From NCBI GenBank assembly GCA_016290335.1, contig JAEETM010000059.1, positions 1 through 20,229 of the forward strand: a stretch of 20,229 nucleotides of DNA, read 5' to 3'. This document shows positions 1 to 6,896 of the stretch, piece by piece. The first letter of the stretch is position 1, and each line of letters begins with the position of its first letter. Source of the stretch: Treponema sp. (GTDB taxonomy: Bacteria; Spirochaetota; Spirochaetia; Treponematales; Treponemataceae). The notes below the pieces were generated by a model, which ran no database searches, had not been told where the DNA came from, and saw nothing but the letters and a program-made list of their open reading frames with translations. The translations under genes and the position numbers were made by a program.

Positions 1-1434
1 GAATGCAACAATCTTGCGTTCCTTTTCGTTTTCGCTGCGTGTCTTTTTCTTAAGACCGATGCTTACCTTATCAATTGCATCGTTGAAATCTGCCATGGTA
101 ACCTTTTTCCGGCCATTGCGTACGGCAAGGATTGCAGCTTCATTTACAACGTTTGCAAGATCTGCTCCTGCAAAACCTGTTGTTCCGTGTGCAAGCGAAG
201 TAAAGTCAACATCACTGTCAAGCTTAACATTCTTTGCATGGATGCGGAGAATTGCTTCACGACCAGTTACATCAGGCTTTTCTACAGGAACCTGACGGTC
301 AAAACGTCCTGGACGCAGAATTGCAGGGTCAAGAACGTCAACACGGTTTGTAGCGGCAAGCACTATAAGTCCTTTTTCGTTATCAAAACCATCCATTTCT
401 ACAAGAAGCTGGTTTAAAGTCTGTTCACGCTCATCGTTACTGCTGAAACCGTTTGCACGGCTCTTTGCAAGCGCATCAATTTCATCTATAAAAATAATAC
501 ACGGAGCTTTTTCACGTGCCTGCTTAAACAGATCTCGTACACGGCTGGCACCAACACCAACAAACATTTCAACAAAGTCAGAACCAGATATGCTGAAGAA
601 TGGAACTCCAGCTTCACCGGCAACCGCACGTGCAAGAAGTGTTTTACCAGTTCCAGGGTCGCCAACCAGAAGAACACCCTTCGGTATTTTTCCACCAATA
701 TCCGTATATTTCTTAGGCGATTTCAAAAAGTCAACAACTTCTACAAGCTCTTCCTTTGCTTCATCAACACCGGCAACATCTGCAAAACGTGTTTTAATCT
801 TTCCTTCTTCAACAACCTTTGCTCTGGAAGCACCAACATTAAAGATACTTCCCATTCCGCCGCCACCGGATCCACCGCCCATTTTTCGGAAAATAAAGAA
901 ATAAAATAGAAGAATCAAGCCAAACGGCAGAATAAGATTTATGAGCAGCTGAATAAAATAATTATTCTGCTTCATCACAAACTTATACTGAATGCCTTTT
1001 TCGTCGAGCAAATCTATAAAGTTCTGCATAAGGACAGAGGCTGTTTTATACTGTTCTGCACTTTTAATAGATTTTGGCTGGAAAAGCTGGATTCCTTTAT
1101 CATTACCAGAACCAAGGTTTATTGTAGAAGAAGGACCGTAACCGGTAATATAGTTTTCACCAATTTCTACGTAAACAATTTTTCCGTCTTCAATCATCTG
1201 CTTAAATTCTGAATAATCAATCAAATTATCAGTTTTTGAAAGGAAAAATACGTCTATAACTGCAAAAGCACAGAGCAAAAGCAGAAGCACACCGATAAAT
1301 GAAAATTTCGGTTTCTTTTTCTTGTCCTTATTATTGTTTTTATTATCTTCCGGCCCTGCAAATTTAAAGAATTTGTAGGGATCATTCTCATCATTGTTTT
1401 TCTTATCTTTGTCGTCTGTCTGATTTTCTGCCAT
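1..1434 (-). CDS. ftsH: ATP-dependent zinc metalloprotease FtsH, C-terminus cut by window edge
   Basis: Membrane-bound AAA+ protease that degrades misfolded membrane proteins and selected regulators. The frame is open from the ATG at 1434 to base 1 (478 codons). In order: a 40-residue Lys/Asn/Asp-rich hydrophilic start; a first membrane segment near residues 45-65; a periplasmic loop; a second membrane segment near 160-182 ending in a Gly-rich linker (KMGGGSGGG); and the AAA domain with Walker A GDPGTGKT, Walker B IIFIDEID, the pore-loop region with FVG, and the second region of homology ending ILRPGRFDR. The visible part stops at KIVAF, which in FtsH directly precedes the zinc-binding HEAGH motif, so the protease domain lies outside the window. 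RBS AGGA lies about 8 bases before the ATG. The charged N-terminal extension is longer than usual for FtsH. It is transcribed divergently from fliS. The identification is very secure. Confidence 0.97.
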   Translation of the reverse strand, partial: MAENQTDDKDKKNNDENDPYKFFKFAGPEDNKNNNKDKKKKPKFSFIGVLLLLLCAFAVIDVFFLSKTDNLIDYSEFKQMIEDGKIVYVEIGENYITGYGPSSTINLGSGNDKGIQLFQPKSIKSAEQYKTASVLMQNFIDLLDEKGIQYKFVMKQNNYFIQLLINLILPFGLILLFYFFIFRKMGGGSGGGGMGSIFNVGASRAKVVEEGKIKTRFADVAGVDEAKEELVEVVDFLKSPKKYTDIGGKIPKGVLLVGDPGTGKTLLARAVAGEAGVPFFSISGSDFVEMFVGVGASRVRDLFKQAREKAPCIIFIDEIDALAKSRANGFSSNDEREQTLNQLLVEMDGFDNEKGLIVLAATNRVDVLDPAILRPGRFDRQVPVEKPDVTGREAILRIHAKNVKLDSDVDFTSLAHGTTGFAGADLANVVNEAAILAVRNGRKKVTMADFNDAIDKVSIGLKKKTRSENEKERKIVAF

Positions 1435-1473
1435 TTAAAAATCCTATAAAATCAATTTTGTTCACTTTTTCCA

Positions 1474-1501
1474 TTTAAAGATAGCTATTTTAAAGATAGC
1501 T
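1474..1501. repeat. Tandem direct repeat upstream of ftsH
   Basis: The 13-mer TTTAAAGATAGCT occurs twice, at 1474-1486 and 1489-1501, a 15-base period separated by two bases. It lies 40-67 bases upstream of the ftsH start in the divergent ftsH/fliS gap. The 15-base spacing is not a whole number of helical turns, so tandem binding of one regulator on the same DNA face is not obvious. It could be a regulator site or a small duplication. No function can be assigned from sequence. Confidence 0.5.
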
Positions 1502-1574
1502 TTATTAAATATACTGATAATAATTCAAATTGTCACTAAAATAACACTTTTTTTATATATTTTGTAATTTTTCC

Positions 1575-1601
1575 TTAAGTATTGTTTTTATTTTCCGACA
1601 A
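1575..1601 (+). promoter_or_regulatory. Sigma-28 (FliA)-like promoter for fliS
   Basis: TTAAGTAT (1575-1582), an 11-base spacer, then TCCGACAA (1594-1601). Against the enterobacterial sigma-28 consensus TAAAGTTT-N11-GCCGATAA each half matches 6 of 8 bases with exact spacing. This is the class expected for a late flagellar gene such as fliS, and would give a leader of about 65 bases. Caution: TCCGACAAT is also one arm of the dispersed palindrome found elsewhere in this window, so part of the match could be a relic of that element. Confidence 0.4.
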
Positions 1602-1632
1602 TAAACTGACGTGTTGCCAAAACCGTCTTAGT

Positions 1633-1659
1633 ATTCCTGGAAGATGAACTTTCAGGAAT
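1633..1659 (+). promoter_or_regulatory. Hairpin in the fliS 5' leader
   Basis: ATTCCTGGAAG (1633-1643) pairs with CTTTCAGGAAT (1649-1659) as an 11-bp stem with one G-U pair and a 5-base loop. The fliS ribosome-binding site AGGAGG begins only 6 bases after it (1666-1671). No T-run follows, so it does not look like an intrinsic terminator. Its position suggests control of translation or message stability. An ATG at 1644 sits at the stem/loop junction, which argues against it being the start codon. Confidence 0.5.
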
Positions 1660-1676
1660 CCCATCAGGAGGTTTTT

Positions 1677-2117
1677 ATGGGATATCAGAACGCTTATAAC
1701 GCTTATCAGAAGACGAACATAAGCACTGCAAGTCAGGGAAGACTGGTTGTTCTGTTGTACGAGGGAGCAATCAAGCAGCTGAATACTGCTTTGAATTATG
1801 TAGAAATTGACGGCAAGATTAAACCGGGCAATATTGAAAAGTTCGGAATCTGCATTCAGAAAACTCAGGCTATAATTACTGAGCTTCAGGTTTCGCTTGA
1901 TATGGATAAAGGCGGCGATATTGCTAAAAATCTTATGTCGCTTTATGTATTCTTTAACGAAGAGCTGGTATCTATAAACATTACGCACAACAGGGATAAA
2001 ATCAACTTTATCATCAAAATGCTCAACGAGCTTGTAGATTCCTGGCGCAAAATTGCCAGCAGCACCGCCAACGCACCAGCCGCTAAAGTTGAAAACGTAC
2101 TTAATATTACGGGGTAA
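1677..2117 (+). CDS. fliS: Flagellar export chaperone FliS
   Basis: Cytoplasmic chaperone that binds the C-terminus of flagellin, prevents premature filament assembly and delivers it to the flagellar export apparatus. The 146-residue product has the FliS layout: a start close to the family's usual MxYxNAxxAY pattern (here GYQNAYNAYQKTNI), the SQGRLVVLLYEGAI helix, the IQKTQAIITEL helix, and a C-terminal MLNELVDSWRKIA helix. The start at 1677 is chosen over the ATG at 1644 because AGGAGG lies 5 bases before it and because family members begin here; the upstream ATG is buried in a hairpin. The FlgN-like gene follows after 23 bases, consistent with a flagellar chaperone operon. A sigma-28-like promoter precedes it. 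Confidence 0.93.
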   Translation: MGYQNAYNAYQKTNISTASQGRLVVLLYEGAIKQLNTALNYVEIDGKIKPGNIEKFGICIQKTQAIITELQVSLDMDKGGDIAKNLMSLYVFFNEELVSINITHNRDKINFIIKMLNELVDSWRKIASSTANAPAAKVENVLNITG

Positions 2118-2140
2118 ATTAATAAAGAGGGGACACTATT

Positions 2141-2641
2141 ATGGCAGAAATTACACAGGAAGAATTAAACGAACGAGTTGCACTTTTAAGAAGATTCAGA
2201 ACATTGCTTGAACAGCAGAGAGCAAAGTTCCAGGAATACCTTACTGTTCTTGAAAAACAGCAGGATTCTATTTCATCAGAAAATCCGGAAAGCTTAATTG
2301 CACATACAGAACTTGAACAGCAGGTTGTAAAGAACATTGCAAACTTACAGAAAGTAATTGTTCCTATGGCTCAGATGTACAAATCTGCAGCTGCAGTTCC
2401 AGGTAATTCATCTGCTGCAAATGATGAAAAAGAAGCTCAGTCTATTCAGCAGCTGCAGAATGAACTTTCTGATTTGCAGAATCGTGTCCTCAAGCAGAAC
2501 GAAATCAACCGAGATTTGCTCAGAGTTCATATTGAAAGTATCCGCAACCAGATTCAGAACTTCAAAAATCCATATAGAAATGCAAGAAGTGTTTACGCAC
2601 AGCCACAGAAGGTTGCTTCTCTGGTAGAGGTTGAAGCCTAA
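2141..2641 (+). CDS. FlgN-like flagellar chaperone (putative)
   Basis: A 166-residue, almost entirely helical, Glu/Gln-rich protein with no membrane segment or signal peptide. The N-terminal half contains long heptad-like stretches (LLRRFRTLLEQQRAKFQEYL), and a second coiled-coil segment lies near residues 98-145. The C-terminal tail carries NPYRNARSVYAQP. Size, helical character and position directly after fliS fit the FlgN family, which holds hook-associated proteins FlgK and FlgL before export. The assignment is by architecture and context, not by a diagnostic motif. RBS AGAGGGG lies about 9 bases before the ATG. It is probably co-transcribed with fliS and with folA, which begins 18 bases after its stop. 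Confidence 0.6.
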   Translation: MAEITQEELNERVALLRRFRTLLEQQRAKFQEYLTVLEKQQDSISSENPESLIAHTELEQQVVKNIANLQKVIVPMAQMYKSAAAVPGNSSAANDEKEAQSIQQLQNELSDLQNRVLKQNEINRDLLRVHIESIRNQIQNFKNPYRNARSVYAQPQKVASLVEVEA

Positions 2642-2659
2642 GCTTTCAGGAATAACATT

Positions 2660-3220
2660 TTGGATTTAGAAAAGCTAAACATTGCCTTACTTGTTGCCTA
2701 CGACAAAAACCGCGTAATCGGCTCAGATGGTAAGATTCCCTGGAGTCTCACGTCTGAGCGAACTCGTTTTAAACAGGTTTGCCACAACAAACATATTATA
2801 ATGGGACGAAAATCGTTTGAAGAAATAGGACGTGCACTCCCCTACTGTACAATCGTAATAGTTTCAAAAACGATGAAGGCTGCACCGGAAGGCTGTGTGC
2901 TGGTGGATAGCATTGAAAAAGCGATTGAATATTGTGTGAATGCAGAAGAACTCTCTGATAATGCGACTGGTACACCGACAGGCACAAGTTCCACCGAAAA
3001 AGAAATCCTTGTAGCAGGTGGCGAAGAAATCTACCGTCAGACTCTTCCATACGCAAAAACAGTTTATGCCACAGAAATAGACGCTTCTTTCCCTGGTGAC
3101 CGCCACTTTCCAAAGCTAACCGGCAGATGGACTAAAACAATAGAAGCAAACTGCGAAGAAAATGACATTCATTATTCTTATGTAACCTATAGAAGATTGT
3201 CGGATCAAGTCCGACAATGA
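2660..3220 (+). CDS. folA: Dihydrofolate reductase
   Basis: Reduces dihydrofolate to tetrahydrofolate with NADPH for thymidylate, purine and methionine synthesis. The 186-residue protein shows the DHFR core: AYDKNRVIGSDGKIPWSL with the substrate-site acid as Glu33 (Asp or Glu in the family), the NADPH-binding GRKSFEEIG near 49-57, VAGGEEIYRQTLP near 118-130, and YATEIDASFPGD. The start is TTG at 2660 with a weak AGGA 8 bases upstream; no in-frame ATG fits the N-terminal strand. Two oddities: a Thr/Gly/Ser-rich loop insert at about residues 101-113, just before the strand leading into the GG motif, and a C-terminus (LSDQVRQ and the stop codon) encoded by a copy of the dispersed palindrome. It sits at the end of a flagellar chaperone operon, probably for positional rather than functional reasons. 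Confidence 0.93.
   Translation: MDLEKLNIALLVAYDKNRVIGSDGKIPWSLTSERTRFKQVCHNKHIIMGRKSFEEIGRALPYCTIVIVSKTMKAAPEGCVLVDSIEKAIEYCVNAEELSDNATGTPTGTSSTEKEILVAGGEEIYRQTLPYAKTVYATEIDASFPGDRHFPKLTGRWTKTIEANCEENDIHYSYVTYRRLSDQVRQ
2960..2998 (+). other. Gly/Thr/Ser low-complexity insert in folA
   Basis: Encodes NATGTPTGTSSTE between the helix ending EELSD and the core strand EILVAGG of DHFR. It carries ACAGGCAC in common with the insert in the ABC-F gene at 12546. Compact DHFRs normally have only a short loop here (family knowledge). It is one of four such inserts in this window. Confidence 0.6.
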
Positions 3221-3222
3221 CA
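3195..3222 (-). repeat. Dispersed palindromic element, copy 1 (overlaps the folA stop)
   Basis: Arms ATTGTCGGA (3196-3204) and TCCGACAAT (3210-3218) form a perfect 9-bp stem with a 5-base loop. Read on the minus strand, all 28 bases equal copy 3 (18563-18590). The copy includes the last seven codons' worth of folA tail and its TGA, and lies between the convergent folA and CDF genes, so it may act as a transcript end. No strong T-run follows on the plus strand. Beyond it, 3223-3245 carries a degenerate further half-unit (GTGACAAACAAT). Confidence 0.85.
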
Positions 3223-3247
3223 AATAGTTCTACAGTGACAAACAATC

Positions 3248-4414
3248 CTACACGTAAGGTGCATCAATCGTAACTGCACAGAAAACGCTCTTATCATGCT
3301 GTTGAACTGCAATGTTAATTGCTGTAATCAGCTGTTCATCGGTCAACGCACATTCAAAAGGCTTTACAACATCAAAAATAAGATTTGTATGAGTTGGTCC
3401 CGGAACCATCCGTACATCGTGGAACATAAGCTTGCTGTCGATTTTTGGCAATTCTTCGGCCAAAACTTTTTTTAGTTCTTCGAGCTTAGTATTATTCGTA
3501 TCAATCGGGTCCATGTGAATCACAACGCTGCAGTTGAACTTTTTCGAAATCATAACCTCGGCAACATCAATTACATCGTGCAAATCAAAAATGTTCATAT
3601 CACCGGGAACTTCTGCATGAAGCGAAATCATCATTCGCCCCGGACCGTAATCGTGAACAATCAAATCGTGCATACCGATTATAGGCTTATGCTGTAAAAG
3701 CTCCTTTTCAATTTCTTCAACAAGCTCTTTGGACGGCGGATTACCAAGCAGAGGACCGATTGTATCTTTTGCAGCTTCATAGCCGGTTTTAAGAATAAAC
3801 AGCCCTACAATAATTCCGGCAACTCCATCAACAGGAAAACTCGTAAAGCGCGAAAGAATGATGGAAATAATTACAACAGAAGTTGAAATCATATCGCTGA
3901 AGCTGTCTTTTGCAGTTGCTTCCATTGTTACAGAATCAATCTTTTTTGCAATCTGATGGTTATACAAATACATATAGAACTTAATCAAAATTGCAAAGCC
4001 CATTACAAGAATAGAAAAAAGATTATAATTCTGCGGCTGTGGATTAATCAGCTTTGTAACCGAGGACTTAATCAATTCAAAACCCATCAGCAGGATAAGG
4101 AACGAAATTGCAAGTCCCGAAACATATTCCAGCCGCCCGTGTCCAAAAGGATGCTGAGAATCGGGCTTTTTGGAGGCAAGCTTGAATCCTAAAATCTGCA
4201 CAATGGATGAAGCGGCATCGGAAAGGTTGTTGAACGCATCTGCCACCATTGCCACCGAAGCCGCAATCGTACCAAAAATAAACTTGAGTGCAAAGAGAAT
4301 TACATTCAGAAAAATCCCGAATCCGCCGCAAAGAATGCCATACTTTTCGCGTACAGTCTGGTTCTTATAATCCTTATTGTTTTTTATGAATAACTTAGCA
4401 AGCAAACGAATCAT
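3248..4414 (-). CDS. Cation diffusion facilitator transporter (Mn-type by its A-site)
   Basis: Inner-membrane proton-coupled exporter of divalent metal. The 388-residue protein has about six N-terminal membrane segments, the CDF signature region ADAFNNLSDAASS in segment 2, and the HPFGHGRLEYVSG loop. The transport-site residues read N62xxxD66 in segment 2 and D170xxxD174 in segment 5. Zn exporters of the family usually have His in segment 5; the Asn-Asp/Asp-Asp set is that reported for manganese exporters of the MntE type, so Mn export is the best inference. A cytoplasmic C-terminal domain with several His/Asp residues follows from about residue 215, and it continues into a longer tail than minimal CDFs have. 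Start ATG at 4414 with AGGAA upstream. It faces folA convergently and follows the GH3 gene after 75 bases. Confidence 0.9.
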   Translation of the reverse strand: MIRLLAKLFIKNNKDYKNQTVREKYGILCGGFGIFLNVILFALKFIFGTIAASVAMVADAFNNLSDAASSIVQILGFKLASKKPDSQHPFGHGRLEYVSGLAISFLILLMGFELIKSSVTKLINPQPQNYNLFSILVMGFAILIKFYMYLYNHQIAKKIDSVTMEATAKDSFSDMISTSVVIISIILSRFTSFPVDGVAGIIVGLFILKTGYEAAKDTIGPLLGNPPSKELVEEIEKELLQHKPIIGMHDLIVHDYGPGRMMISLHAEVPGDMNIFDLHDVIDVAEVMISKKFNCSVVIHMDPIDTNNTKLEELKKVLAEELPKIDSKLMFHDVRMVPGPTHTNLIFDVVKPFECALTDEQLITAINIAVQQHDKSVFCAVTIDAPYV

Positions 4415-4489
4415 TTTTGATTACTTCCTTTGAGCAATTTAGTATGCATTGTACATCATTGAACTTAATTCACCAGTACACTTTGCGCA

Positions 4490-6763
4490 CTATTTCAGTT
4501 TTTCATTCAACTCATCCACGTACTTCTGAATATCTTCAAAAGTGTTTAAACCGTCTTTACCACGGCGGGTGCGGAATGGAGCACTTTGTATCATACCAAG
4601 CATTGCAACCTTAGGGAATGGGAACTTTTTCTCAAACTCTTCGTCGGTAACATTGTCCATAATTGCACAGGCTTTTTTATAATCCTTTGCAATCAGTTTT
4701 GCCATTTCCTTTACCTTGAGCATATCGCCCATAGTTGTCTGCGGAGTTATGTTAAAGGCTTTTCCTGATGATGAAGTAACATTAAGCTTTGCAGATAACC
4801 TTATGTCTGCCGAAGAAGCACCAACTAGTATTTCATATTCACCACTTGGTGCATACCAGCTGTGAGTATCTTTATTCCAGTAAGCAAAAGAACGCTGATC
4901 AAGGCTGATTTTTACAGTTTTTTCTTCGCCAGCCTTTAAGAATACTTTTTCAAAACCTTTCAGCTCTTTTACAGGGCGGATTTCTACACCGGTTTTATCT
5001 GCAACATAAAGCTGAACAATTTCTTTTCCTTCCATTTTTCCCTTGTTCTTAATAGTCACAAAAACATCAAGGCCAGCTTTATCCTTTATGGAGCTTGAAC
5101 TAAGCTTTATATCCTTATATTCAAACTTGGTGTAGCTCAAGCCGTGTCCAAATGGAAAGAGCACCGGCATTTTCCTGCAATCGTACCAGCGGTAACCAAC
5201 AAAGATTCCTTCTGTATAATAGGTTTCGCGGCCGTTACCAGGGAAGTTCATAAAGCAAGGAGTGTCTTCAAGCCTGATTGGGAAAGTTTCTGCAAGCTTA
5301 CCACAAGGGTTTGCCTTTCCGTACAAAAGATTAATCTGAGCAGTTCCAATATCTTCACCACCAAGATAACATTCAAGAATAGCGCTAACCTTATCTACCC
5401 AAGGCATTGCAACCGGCGAACCGTTATGAAGAACGACAATTACATTTTTGTTTACCGCTGCCAGTTTTTCTATAAGCTCATTCTGTGCAGCCGGCATATC
5501 AAGACTGGTTCTGTCTGCCCCTTCCGATTCAAAGCTTTCCGGAAGACCTGCAAATATAACAACCTTGTCTGCTTCAGCCGCAGCCTTTACAGCAGCAGCC
5601 GCAAGCTTTTTATCTGATGTAATAAAATCCTTTCCATAGCCCTGTGCGTATTCAACACTTATTCTGGCATTCTTCGCAGCAGTAAGCGCATCGGTCAATT
5701 TGTAACATTTAATTTTTGAGCTTCCACCGCCACCATATCTTGGTTCTGCGGCAAATGCACCTACAAATAAAACCTTCTGTCTTTTTGATAATGGAAGCAC
5801 TTTATTTTCATTCTTCAACAGAACGCATGATTCCTGTGCAATCTTTCCAGATTCTTCATGATCCTTATCCATATCGTAAGTGCCAGCCTGCTTATTTTCA
5901 ACATAATTAAAAACCCATTCCAAAACACAGCTTACCGATTTATCAAGCTCTTCCATTGTGAGAGTTCCGTTTTTTACAGCTTCAACAATATCGTTATCTG
6001 TAAGACCACCACTGTATGGCATTTCAAGATTAAGACCTGCCTTAATTCCCTTTACGCGGTTATAAACAGCACCCCAGTCGGAAACAACCATTCCTTTATA
6101 ACCCCAGTCTTCGCGGAGCACATCATTCAAAAGCCATTTATTTTCAGAAGAAAGCTCGCCGTTAATTGCGTTGTACGAACACATAATTGTTGCCGGACTT
6201 GATTTTTTTACACAGGCTTCAAAGCCGGCCAGATAGATTTCGCGCAGGGTTCTTTCATCAATCATTCCCGATTCAGAGAATCTGTTTGTTTCCTGATTGT
6301 TTGCAGCAAAATGTTTAAGAGATGTTCCTACGTTTTTAGACTGAACACCGTTTATGTAAGCCGCACCTAACTCACCGGAAATATACGGATCTTCAGAAAG
6401 ATATTCAAAATTACGTCCGCACAAAGGAGAACGTTTTATATTGATTGCAGGTCCAAGTAAAGTCGAAACATTGTAGTTGTTTGCTTCTTCACCAAGAATC
6501 TCGCCTTCGCGTTTAAGCAGCTCCCTGTCGAAAGAAGAAGCTGTTGCACAGCCGGAAGGAAAGCTTACAGATACACGAGAATCGTTTTCATCTTTGCCAT
6601 TTTCATTCTGAGTTCGTAAGCCGCTCGGGCCGTCGCTCACCATAATAGATGGAATGCCTAAACGCTCTACAGCCTTTGAACGCCAGAAATCTTTTCCTGA
6701 ACAAAGTCCAGCTTTTTCTTCCAAAGTAAGTTCGCTAAGAAGCTTTTCTATTTTCTTATTCAT
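4490..6763 (-). CDS. Glycoside hydrolase family 3 beta-glucosidase
   Basis: Hydrolyses terminal beta-linked glucose or related sugars from oligosaccharides. The 757-residue product has no signal peptide, so it acts in the cytoplasm on imported sugars. Domain order: a GH3 TIM-barrel with SDGPSGLR near 43-50, GRNFEYLSEDP, KHFAANNQE (150-158) and the nucleophile Asp229 in VVSDWGAV; an alpha/beta sandwich from about 305 with ESEGADR (412-418), which contains the likely acid/base Glu; FPFGHGLSYT (537-546); and a fibronectin-III-like domain at about 550-665. About 90 further residues, ending near DGLNTFEDIQKYV, extend past the FnIII-like domain. ATG at 6763 with AGGAGA (6776-6771). A copy of the dispersed palindrome lies in its upstream region. 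The exact linkage specificity (glucosidase, xylosidase) is not readable from sequence. Confidence 0.93.
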   Translation of the reverse strand: MNKKIEKLLSELTLEEKAGLCSGKDFWRSKAVERLGIPSIMVSDGPSGLRTQNENGKDENDSRVSVSFPSGCATASSFDRELLKREGEILGEEANNYNVSTLLGPAINIKRSPLCGRNFEYLSEDPYISGELGAAYINGVQSKNVGTSLKHFAANNQETNRFSESGMIDERTLREIYLAGFEACVKKSSPATIMCSYNAINGELSSENKWLLNDVLREDWGYKGMVVSDWGAVYNRVKGIKAGLNLEMPYSGGLTDNDIVEAVKNGTLTMEELDKSVSCVLEWVFNYVENKQAGTYDMDKDHEESGKIAQESCVLLKNENKVLPLSKRQKVLFVGAFAAEPRYGGGGSSKIKCYKLTDALTAAKNARISVEYAQGYGKDFITSDKKLAAAAVKAAAEADKVVIFAGLPESFESEGADRTSLDMPAAQNELIEKLAAVNKNVIVVLHNGSPVAMPWVDKVSAILECYLGGEDIGTAQINLLYGKANPCGKLAETFPIRLEDTPCFMNFPGNGRETYYTEGIFVGYRWYDCRKMPVLFPFGHGLSYTKFEYKDIKLSSSSIKDKAGLDVFVTIKNKGKMEGKEIVQLYVADKTGVEIRPVKELKGFEKVFLKAGEEKTVKISLDQRSFAYWNKDTHSWYAPSGEYEILVGASSADIRLSAKLNVTSSSGKAFNITPQTTMGDMLKVKEMAKLIAKDYKKACAIMDNVTDEEFEKKFPFPKVAMLGMIQSAPFRTRRGKDGLNTFEDIQKYVDELNEKLK

Positions 6764-6806
6764 AATAACATCTCCTATTAAAAATCATTGTCGGACTCAA
6801 CTATTT

Positions 6807-6834
6807 TGTCATTGTCGGACTTGCTCCGACAATC
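6807..6834 (+). repeat. Dispersed palindromic element, copy 2, with adjacent half copy
   Basis: Arms ATTGTCGGA (6811-6819) and TCCGACAAT (6825-6833) form a perfect 9-bp stem around CTTGC; one base differs from copies 1 and 3. A left half-copy CATTGTCGGACTC lies just before it (6786-6798), joined by AACTATTTTG. A similar AACTATTTG flanks copy 1 on the same relative side, so the repeat unit appears to be modular and larger than the hairpin. It lies between the nuclease and GH3 genes, 44-71 bases upstream of the GH3 start, and may fall in that gene's leader. Confidence 0.85.
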
Positions 6835-6873
6835 CTTGTCTATAATAAATCTTACGTTATCGTATTTTTACAG

Positions 6874-6888
6874 TTATTCTTAGAATAA
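6874..6888. promoter_or_regulatory. 15-bp perfect palindrome between nuclease and GH3 genes
   Basis: TTATTCT-T-AGAATAA is a perfect inverted repeat around a single central base, 9 bases past the nuclease stop and about 110 bases upstream of the GH3 start. The symmetry resembles an operator half-site pair, but no regulator can be named. The stem is too AT-rich to be a convincing terminator. Confidence 0.35.
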
Positions 6889-6896
6889 AAGTATCA

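Noticed and set aside
1..1434. Truncated or broken ftsH
   Set aside because: The frame is open to the window edge and all visible AAA motifs are intact; the missing protease domain is due to the window boundary.
1644..1676. Upstream ATG extending FliS by 11 residues
   Set aside because: It sits inside an 11-bp hairpin without a ribosome-binding site, whereas ATG 1677 has AGGAGG at ideal spacing and matches where FliS proteins begin.
1575..1988. Minus-strand open frame of 137 codons over fliS
   Set aside because: It overlaps the well-supported fliS frame, has no recognisable domain and no ribosome-binding site.
2643..2653. CTTTCAGGAAT before folA identical to the 3' arm of the fliS leader hairpin
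   Set aside because: Eleven bases shared, but no matching partner arm is present near folA, so it may simply be a weak ribosome-binding region.
6841..6846. TATAAT on the plus strand upstream of the palindrome region
   Set aside because: No plus-strand gene lies downstream; the AT-rich gap makes a chance match likely.
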